From a bacterium (GTDB lineage: Bacteria > Pseudomonadota > Alphaproteobacteria > Rhizobiales > Xanthobacteraceae), in the NCBI GenBank assembly GCA_029946075.1, contig JAQSDT010000637.1, positions 1,501 to 19,844 of the forward strand: a DNA stretch of 18,344 nt, read 5' to 3'. Positions 12,924 to 18,344 of this stretch are shown piece by piece (position 1 is the stretch's first letter; each line of letters begins with the position of its first letter). The translations under genes and the position numbers were made by a program. The notes beneath the pieces are model-generated. The model saw nothing but the letters and a program-made list of their open reading frames with translations, had not been told where the DNA came from and searched no databases.

Positions 12924-13846
12924 CGTTGCCGGTCCCGATCCTGTTGGTGACCGGCTTCCTCGGCGCCGGCAAGACCACGGTCGTCAATCACCTGCTGGCG
13001 CACGCCGAGGGACGCCGCATCGCCGCCGTCGTCAATGATTTCGGCGCCATCAACATCGATGCGGAATTGATCGCAGGCGCCAGCGATGGCGTCGTCAGCC
13101 TCGCCAATGGCTGCATCTGCTGCTCGCTCGAAGGCGATCTGTTGCGCACGCTCGCGAGCCTGCTGCGGCGCGACCCGCGGCCGGAGTTCATCGTCATCGA
13201 GACCAGCGGTATCGCCGATCCCGCCGATATCGTCCGCAATCTGATGGACCCGATGATCTGGCGCGAAGCGCCGCTGGAAACGGTGCTGTGCGTGGTGGAT
13301 GCGACGACCACGCTGGGAAAGCTGGATGACGCGCTGGTGCGCTCGCAACTGCGCATGGCCGACGTGGTGGCGCTGAGCAAGACGGATCTGGCGACCCCTG
13401 CGGATGGCGCAGCATTGCGCGATGCCGTCCGCGCGATACGTCCCGCCGCTGTGATCGTCGATGCGCCGAACGGCGACGTGCCGGTGGCGCTGCTGTTTCC
13501 CGCCGACATTGACCGCGTGTCGCGTGATCCCGGCCCGCCGCGGCCGAAGGCCGACCGGTTCGAAACGCTGAGCTGGAGCTCGGAACGGCCGGTGTCGCTG
13601 CCACGCTTGCAGCAAGCGATCGGCCGGCTGATGCCAAAACTCGCGCGGGCAAAGGGGTTGTTCGAGACAACAGCGCAGCCGGGACGAACAACCGTGTTTC
13701 AACTCGCCGGCGGCCGCGCAACGCTGGTGGCGGGTGACCCACTGGCGCCCGGCGTAGCGCGGACGCGCCTCGTGTTCATTGCCGAACTCGGCGTGCTCTC
13801 GGCTGCCGAGATCGACAAGGCCATGTCCGAATGCGTCGAAGCCTAG
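12920..13846 (+). CDS. COG0523 (CobW/ZNG1-like) GTP-binding metallochaperone
   Basis: This encodes 308 residues. Walker A is GFLGAGKT (12-19), the diagnostic metal-binding motif CxCC is C65-I-C-C68 (ANGCICCSLEGD), and ETSG (94-97) forms the switch region. The guanine-specificity motif is SKTD in place of NKxD. The C-terminal CobW_C-like domain follows from about residue 210. COG0523 GTPases deliver Zn, Co or other metals to target enzymes. The start is GTG inside the stop of the amidohydrolase gene (GTGA overlap), so the two are translationally coupled and the amidohydrolase is the obvious client. No His-rich loop typical of zinc-scavenging relatives is present. The stop overlaps the stop of the convergent dehydrogenase gene. 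Confidence 0.92.
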   Translation: MTLPVPILLVTGFLGAGKTTVVNHLLAHAEGRRIAAVVNDFGAINIDAELIAGASDGVVSLANGCICCSLEGDLLRTLASLLRRDPRPEFIVIETSGIADPADIVRNLMDPMIWREAPLETVLCVVDATTTLGKLDDALVRSQLRMADVVALSKTDLATPADGAALRDAVRAIRPAAVIVDAPNGDVPVALLFPADIDRVSRDPGPPRPKADRFETLSWSSERPVSLPRLQQAIGRLMPKLARAKGLFETTAQPGRTTVFQLAGGRATLVAGDPLAPGVARTRLVFIAELGVLSAAEIDKAMSECVEA

Positions 13847-15144
13847 GCGCCCGTCACGCGCCAGATCACGTCGCCGACATCGTCGGCCACCAGCAGCGAA
13901 CCATCCGGGCCGAGCGTGACGCCAACGGGGCGGCCGTACGACACGGATTCGTCCGGCGCGAGAAAACCCGTCAGAATATCGCGCGCGGGGCCGGAGGGGC
14001 GGCCGTTCTCGAAGGGAATGAAGACGACGGCGTAGCCGCTGAGCTTGCTGCGATTCCAGGAGCCGTGCTGGCCGATCACCATGCCGTCCGGGAAACCGGG
14101 AAGGGTGCCCGCCGGCATCCAGCACAGGCCGAGCGACGCTGTGTGGCCGCCGAGCGCATAATCGGGCGTGATCGTCTTTGCGACCATCGCCGGGTCCTGC
14201 GGCACGCGATCGTCCACCGTCTGGCCCCAGTAGCAGTAAGGCCAGCCGTAGAAGCCGCCGTCGCGCACGGACGTCAAATAATCCGGCGGCACTTCGTCGC
14301 CGAGGCCGTCGCGCTCGTTGACGACGGTCCAGAGCACATTGGTGTTCGGCTCCCACGCCATGCCGACGGCGTTGCGCAGGCCGCCGGCGAAGATGCGGCT
14401 GGTGCCGCGCGCAAGATCGAGCTCGTAGATCGCGGCGCGGCCTTCCTCGACCTCCATGCCGGCTTCGGCGATGTTGCTGAGCGAACCGACACCGGCATAG
14501 AGCTTGGTCTGATCCGCGCTCGGCAGCAGGCTGCGTGTCCAGTGCCCTGAAGGCTTGAATGCGATCAGCTTGCGTCCCTCGGCCGTGATGCTGTCTGCAC
14601 CGGCTACATAAGGAAAGGCGACCACGCCGTCGGTGTTGCCGACATAGAAGGTGTCGCCGACCAGCGCCATGCCGAACGGCTGGCTCAAATTCTCCATGAA
14701 AATGCCGCGCCCTTCGGCGACGCCGTCGCCGTCACGGTCGCGGAGCAGCGTGATGCGGTTGGCGCTGGTGCCGAGCGCCCGTGCGCGCCGCATCGTCGCC
14801 TGCATCGCATAGTGAAACACGCTGCGCGGCGGGCCGGCGATCTGGTTGGATTCGGCGATCAGCACGTCGCCGTTCGGCAGCACGTTGATCCAGCGCGGAT
14901 GGTCGAGGTCTCTTGCGAATGCGTTGACCTTGAGTCCGGGCGCCGCGGTCGGCTTCTGCCCTTCGCTCCAGCCCTGCGCCGAGGGCATCTTCAGCGTCGG
15001 GATCGCGCCTTGCGGCTTGGCTTGCGGAATCTCGGGCGCGTTGCCCCAGGCCGGCGTCTGCTCGGCGCCCTGCAGCCGCCGCCACAGCAGCGCGGCGGCG
15101 CCGATCAGCGCGACGATCCGCGCAAAAATGCCCGAGAAATTCAT
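13843..15144 (-). CDS. Sorbosone-dehydrogenase-like beta-propeller protein, membrane-anchored
   Basis: This encodes 433 residues. An N-terminal hydrophobic segment (about 5-21, GIFARIVALIGAAALLW) anchors or exports it. A six-bladed propeller of the PQQ-dependent glucose/L-sorbosone dehydrogenase superfamily follows. Blade landmarks are LDHPRWINVLPNGDVLIAE, RDRDGDGVAE, LSQPFGMALVGD, GLRNAVGMAWEP, WPYCYWGQ, GQHGSWNRS and PVGVTLGPDGSLLVADD. Such proteins oxidise sugars or polyols in the periplasm, or are non-catalytic relatives; PQQ binding cannot be established here. ATG at 15144 has AGGAG seven bases upstream. The gene is convergent with the COG0523 gene, and the two stop codons share the palindrome CTAG (13843-13846). 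Confidence 0.9.
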   Translation of the reverse strand: MNFSGIFARIVALIGAAALLWRRLQGAEQTPAWGNAPEIPQAKPQGAIPTLKMPSAQGWSEGQKPTAAPGLKVNAFARDLDHPRWINVLPNGDVLIAESNQIAGPPRSVFHYAMQATMRRARALGTSANRITLLRDRDGDGVAEGRGIFMENLSQPFGMALVGDTFYVGNTDGVVAFPYVAGADSITAEGRKLIAFKPSGHWTRSLLPSADQTKLYAGVGSLSNIAEAGMEVEEGRAAIYELDLARGTSRIFAGGLRNAVGMAWEPNTNVLWTVVNERDGLGDEVPPDYLTSVRDGGFYGWPYCYWGQTVDDRVPQDPAMVAKTITPDYALGGHTASLGLCWMPAGTLPGFPDGMVIGQHGSWNRSKLSGYAVVFIPFENGRPSGPARDILTGFLAPDESVSYGRPVGVTLGPDGSLLVADDVGDVIWRVTGA

Positions 15145-15306
15145 GCCGTTCTCCTGTCGATCCACCGCGTGCCGCCCGAGTTCATATTGGTTTTGAGCGG
15201 CTTCGTCGACCGTTCGCCGGGGCTGGCTTTTCACCGGCGCATTGCTTATCTGGTGTCCAGCTGACGCGGGCGAGGGTGCCTGCCCAATTGTGGTGATGAG
15301 GTTCGT

Positions 15307-15564
15307 ATGCTGAAAGTGGCAGGGATGACGCTGGCGATCGGAATGATGGCGGCAGCCGCGCCCGCGCGCGCCCAGACCTACGATCCCCGCTACCCCGTGT
15401 GCATCCAGACCTACGGCATCGACGGCGGCATCATCGAATGCAGCTTTTCGACGCTCGCCCAGTGCGCCGCGTCGGCGTCGGGCCGCGCTGCGCAATGCAT
15501 CAACAATCCGTTTTTCGCGGGTGGGCCGGGATCGCCCCTCGCGCGGCCACGCCGCGGTTACTAG
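15307..15564 (+). CDS. Small secreted DUF3551-family protein
   Basis: This encodes 85 residues. A signal peptide is clear, with a hydrophobic stretch (MTLAIGMMAAAAPARA) and a likely cut after A22 before QTYD. The mature part has YPVCIQTYGIDGGIIECSFS (29-48) and LAQCAASASGRAAQCINNPF (50-69). Four cysteines (32, 45, 53, 64) probably make two disulfides. This is the DUF3551 pattern, very common and multi-copy in Bradyrhizobium relatives; function unknown. GAGG lies six bases before the ATG. It stands alone between the dehydrogenase and pgm genes. Confidence 0.88.
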   Translation: MLKVAGMTLAIGMMAAAAPARAQTYDPRYPVCIQTYGIDGGIIECSFSTLAQCAASASGRAAQCINNPFFAGGPGSPLARPRRGY

Positions 15565-15654
15565 GGAACCGCGCCGCCAGGCGACGGTTGCCGTTTTGCC
15601 GACGCCATCGCTTCCGCGTATAGTTCGGCGACATTCTCCCGTCCGCGAGGCCTC

Positions 15655-17295
15655 GTGACTGCCCAGAATCCTGCCGCCGGCAAGCCGGTCGATCCTTCCG
15701 TTCTCGTCAACGTCCCGCGCCTGGTGACGGCCTATTTCGCAGGCCGGCCCGATCCCACCGATCCCGTCCAGCGCGTCGCCTTCGGCACGTCGGGACATCG
15801 CGGCTCGTCGCTGAAAAATTCGTTCAACGAAAACCACATCCTGTCGACGACGCAGGCGATCTGCGATCACCGTCGCGAAATCGGGCTGACCGGGCCGCTG
15901 TTCATCGGCATCGATACCCATGCGCTGGCCGAGCCGGCGCTGGCAAGCGCGGTCGAAGTGTTCGCCGCCAACGGCGTCGAGATCATGCTCGACCAGCACG
16001 GCGGCTACACGCCGACGCCGGTGATCTCGCATGCGATTCTCAGCTACAACAAGGGACGAACCGGCGGCCTCGCCGACGGCGTCGTCATCACGCCGTCGCA
16101 TAATCCGCCCGACGACGGCGGCTACAAATACAATCCGCCGCATGGCGGCCCCGCCGATACCGATGTGACCGGCAAGGTCGAGAAGGCCGCCAACGCCTAT
16201 ATGGCCGCCGGCATGAACGGCGTGTCACGCATTCCCTATGATCGTGCCCGCAAGGCGTCCACGACGCATCTGCACGATTACGTCACGCCCTATGTCGCCG
16301 ACCTCGGCAATGCCGTCGATCTGGCGCTGATCAAATCATCGGGCGTCAGGATCGGTATCGATCCGCTCGGTGGCGCCGCCGTGCATTACTGGCAGCCGCT
16401 GATCGAGCATTACGGCATCAACGCGACCATCGTGAACGATGCCGTCGATCCGACCTTCCGCTTCATGACCGCCGACTGGGACGGCAAGATCCGGATGGAT
16501 TGCTCGTCGCCATTCGCGATGGCGAGCCTGATTCAAATGCGCGGCAGGTTCGACGTCGCCTTTGCCAACGATACCGATGCCGACCGTCACGGCATCGTAA
16601 CGCGCTCGAACGGCCTGATGAACCCGAACCACTTCCTCGCCGCCGCGATCGCCTATCTGTTCGACCACCGGCCGCAATGGGGCGCGCAGGCTGCGATCGG
16701 CAAGACGGTGGTCTCGAGTTCGATCATCGACCGCGTCGCCAGGAAGCTGGGTCGCAGGCTGGTGGAGACGCCGGTCGGCTTCAAATGGTTTGTCGAGGGC
16801 CTCGGTACCGGCGCATTCGGGTTCGCCGGCGAGGAGAGCGCCGGCGCCTCGTTCCTCAAGCGCGACGGCTCGGTGTGGACCACCGACAAGGACGGGATGG
16901 TGATGGGGCTGCTCGCCGCCGAAATCCTCGCCAGGACCGGCCGCGATCCGAGCCAGCTGTTCTCGGCGCTGACGTCCGAACTCGGCGTGCCCTATTACGA
17001 GCGGATCGATGTGCCGGCGACGCCCAAGCAGAAGAACGCCCTCAAGGCGCTCGGGCCGGAGCAACTCGGCATGCGCGACCTCGCCGGCGATGCCGTCACG
17101 GCGGTCAGGACCAAGGCGCCCGGCAACGACCAGTCGTTCGGCGGCATCAAGGTGGAATCCGCCGCCGGCTGGTTTGCCGCCCGGCCCTCCGGCACCGAGG
17201 ACGTCTACAAGATTTACGCCGAAAGCTTCAAAGGCCCGGACCACCTCAAGGCGATCCAGCAGGACGCCCAGCGCGCCATCGCCAGGGTGTTCTGA
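15655..17295 (+). CDS. pgm: Phosphoglucomutase (alpha-D-glucose-1,6-bisphosphate-dependent)
   Basis: This encodes 546 residues from GTG at 15655, which has GAGG a few bases upstream. It interconverts glucose 1-phosphate and glucose 6-phosphate in the cytoplasm, linking glycolysis with glycogen, cyclic glucan and cell-surface sugar synthesis. All four active-site elements are present: the phosphoserine loop TPSHNPPDDGG (Ser148), the Mg2+ loop NDTDADRHG, the sugar-recognition loop GEESAGAS and the phosphate-binding loop RPSGTEDVYKIYAES. The N-terminal FGTSGHRGSS is typical of the bacterial Pgm type, and the length equals that of E. coli Pgm. No partner gene of glycogen metabolism is in the window. 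Confidence 0.97.
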   Translation: MTAQNPAAGKPVDPSVLVNVPRLVTAYFAGRPDPTDPVQRVAFGTSGHRGSSLKNSFNENHILSTTQAICDHRREIGLTGPLFIGIDTHALAEPALASAVEVFAANGVEIMLDQHGGYTPTPVISHAILSYNKGRTGGLADGVVITPSHNPPDDGGYKYNPPHGGPADTDVTGKVEKAANAYMAAGMNGVSRIPYDRARKASTTHLHDYVTPYVADLGNAVDLALIKSSGVRIGIDPLGGAAVHYWQPLIEHYGINATIVNDAVDPTFRFMTADWDGKIRMDCSSPFAMASLIQMRGRFDVAFANDTDADRHGIVTRSNGLMNPNHFLAAAIAYLFDHRPQWGAQAAIGKTVVSSSIIDRVARKLGRRLVETPVGFKWFVEGLGTGAFGFAGEESAGASFLKRDGSVWTTDKDGMVMGLLAAEILARTGRDPSQLFSALTSELGVPYYERIDVPATPKQKNALKALGPEQLGMRDLAGDAVTAVRTKAPGNDQSFGGIKVESAAGWFAARPSGTEDVYKIYAESFKGPDHLKAIQQDAQRAIARVF

Positions 17296-17481
17296 CCCGC
17301 GCCGAGCGCCGGACTGCCTCGATTCGGTACATTTGCCCGGTCACAGGACCGTCCAGGCGCCGGTCGTGACCCGCGATCACGCTGAGATCACGAGACCATC
17401 CGCAATGTTAAAATAGGAGTTAGCCGCCGGGTGCCGTCGGGGGACGGGTGCCTGCGCTATCGAGAGCTACCGGGGGATGAA

Positions 17482-17799
17482 ATGACTGCGGAATCGGTTG
17501 TTTATTATCTGAATCGCGCGCCTGAAAGCGATCCGAACGACCAAACCGAATGGCTCGTTACGGCGCTGGCCAACTATACCGGCGCGGAGTTGCGTGAGTT
17601 GCTCTATGTGGCGGAAGAGCCGGGCTTCTTCGAACTGATGCGCGGGCTGTTTGCGCTGCCGGAAGAAAGCCGTGCTGTGCTGCAGCATTTTCTCGAGACC
17701 GGCCATCCGTCGGCGATGAAAGCGGCGATCGACCCGAAGGGCCGGCTGACGCTCGAACACGAGCAGCGGGTCAGGCCTCTCCCCGGGATCGCAAATTAG
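17482..17799 (+). CDS. Small acidic soluble protein of unknown function
   Basis: This encodes 105 residues from ATG at 17482, preceded by a G-rich ribosome-binding stretch (CGGGGGATGAA). It appears mostly helical: TEWLVTALANYTGAELRELL, AEEPGFFELMRGLFALPEES and RAVLQHFLETG. There is no signal peptide, TM segment or known motif. The end (DPKGRLTLE) looks strand-like. I do not recognise a named family. An in-frame GTG at 17431 could extend it by 17 residues but lacks support. The XRE regulator follows 57 nt downstream on the same strand, perhaps under its own promoter. Confidence 0.7.
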   Translation: MTAESVVYYLNRAPESDPNDQTEWLVTALANYTGAELRELLYVAEEPGFFELMRGLFALPEESRAVLQHFLETGHPSAMKAAIDPKGRLTLEHEQRVRPLPGIAN

Positions 17800-17825
17800 C
17801 GCCCGCAACGCCTAGAGGTTGTGTT

Positions 17826-17854
17826 AGGCTCCTGATCTATACAGTTGGGAGCCT
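17826..17854 (+). promoter_or_regulatory. Inverted repeat covering the ribosome-binding site of the XRE gene
   Basis: Arms AGGCTCC (17826-17832) and GGAGCCT (17848-17854) flank a 15-nt loop. The right arm contains the GGAG that serves the ATG at 17856/17859. It could be an operator for autoregulation or, if transcribed, a hairpin hiding the ribosome-binding site. TATACA (17838-17843) in the loop could instead be a -10 box. Confidence 0.4.
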
Positions 17855-17855
17855 G

Positions 17856-18308
17856 ATGATGGCGACGAGGAAGTCCGGCCCACTCGACGAAATGGTGGGC
17901 GCCAAGATTCGTCTGTTTCGGACCAACCGCGGCATGAGCCAAAGCCTGCTCGCGGAAAAGATCGGCGTTTCCTTCCAGCAGGTGCAGAAATACGAGAAGG
18001 GCGCCAACCGCGTCGGCGCCAGCCGGCTGTCGCAAATCGCCGCCGTGCTCGGCATTTCCGTCGGTGAGTTGTTCGAAAACACCGACAATCGAATCGCGGG
18101 CCTGAACTCACCGGTTCAGATGCTGGCCGAGCCCGGCGCCTTGCGGGTTCTCAAGGCCTATGTGCGCACGACCAATCCGCGCGTGCGGCTTTCGATCGCC
18201 AGGCTGGTGGAGAGCATCGCCGATCGATCGCAGGTCACGAGCGCCGGAGGCGCACGGCTGGACCTTGCCGGCCGTGCGGAAGGCGGGGGCTCCCGCACCC
18301 GCGGGTAG
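17856..18308 (+). CDS. XRE-family helix-turn-helix transcriptional regulator
   Basis: This encodes 150 residues. A canonical Cro/CI-type helix-turn-helix spans about 14-70: VGAKIRLFRTNRGMSQSLLA, then EKIGVSFQQVQKYEKGANRV and LSQIAAVLGISVGELF. The middle region (85-125) is probably a dimerisation helix (GALRVLKAYVR, VRLSIARLVESIA). The last 20 or so residues are Gly/Arg/Ala-rich and look disordered. This size and layout is common for chromosomal XRE regulators of Bradyrhizobium and related genera. Two adjacent ATG codons (17856, 17859) are possible starts; the second has the better distance to GGAG. Its targets are unknown; an inverted repeat overlapping its own ribosome-binding site suggests self-control. 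Confidence 0.9.
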   Translation: MMATRKSGPLDEMVGAKIRLFRTNRGMSQSLLAEKIGVSFQQVQKYEKGANRVGASRLSQIAAVLGISVGELFENTDNRIAGLNSPVQMLAEPGALRVLKAYVRTTNPRVRLSIARLVESIADRSQVTSAGGARLDLAGRAEGGGSRTRG

Positions 18309-18311
18309 TTC

Positions 18312-18344
18312 ATGGATCAGCCGGTGGCGCGGATCGGTACTCTT
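18312..18344 (+). CDS. Possible first codons of a gene running off the window
   Basis: ATG at 18312, three bases after the XRE stop, opens a frame reading MDQPVARIGTL to the window edge. It is too short to identify, and no clear ribosome-binding site is visible. The close spacing would fit an operon with the XRE gene, but this is a guess. Confidence 0.3.
   Translation, partial: MDQPVARIGTL

Noticed and set aside
15145..16143. N-terminal extension of the dehydrogenase frame up to 16143 on the minus strand
   Set aside because: It is antisense to pgm and the DUF3551 gene; the hydrophobic anchor and strong AGGAG define the start at 15144.
17338..17351. Hairpin CGGTC-ACAG-GACCG after pgm as a terminator
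   Set aside because: The stem is only 5 bp and no T run follows.

Overview
The window looks like chromosomal DNA of a GC-rich alphaproteobacterium of the Bradyrhizobium/Rhodopseudomonas/Afipia group. This rests on a DUF3551-type secreted protein, a DUF6476-like membrane protein divergent from an RluD-type gene, HGGxSTG-type small proteins and the overall codon use. The assignment comes from family recognition only; no search was run.

Layout. 1-1060 is ordinary core DNA: the 5' part of an rluD-type pseudouridine synthase gene (minus), a divergent one-TM protein, a palindromic intergenic repeat and a tRNA-Glu(CTC). After about 430 nt without a gene comes a two-gene unit (1491-3901): a soluble GGDEF-EAL protein whose stop overlaps the start of a histidine-rich protein with seven hydrophobic segments. 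3967-11099 is a patchwork accessory region. It holds two diverged copies of a two-gene module of unknown function (one copy broken), a BamE-like one-TM protein, a complete RelE/HigB-type toxin-antitoxin pair, a GlxA-type regulator divergent from an HD hydrolase plus flavin monooxygenase pair, an operon of VapB, VapC and an orphan HigA-type antitoxin, and remnants of a second antitoxin gene and a second vapC gene. 11433-17295 looks like housekeeping or metabolic DNA: a D-aminoacylase-type amidohydrolase coupled to a COG0523 GTPase, a sorbosone-dehydrogenase-like protein, a DUF3551 protein and phosphoglucomutase. The window ends with a small acidic protein of unknown function, an XRE regulator and perhaps the first codons of another gene.

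How the parts work together. The GGDEF-EAL gene and the membrane gene are probably translationally coupled, suggesting a split c-di-GMP sensor. The regulator/HD/FMO cassette is bracketed by about 102-bp direct repeats that are the 3' ends of two paralogous antitoxin genes, so recombination between toxin-antitoxin copies probably shaped the region. The amidohydrolase and COG0523 genes overlap by 4 nt, suggesting dedicated metal supply to the enzyme. No transposase, integrase or CRISPR array is visible.
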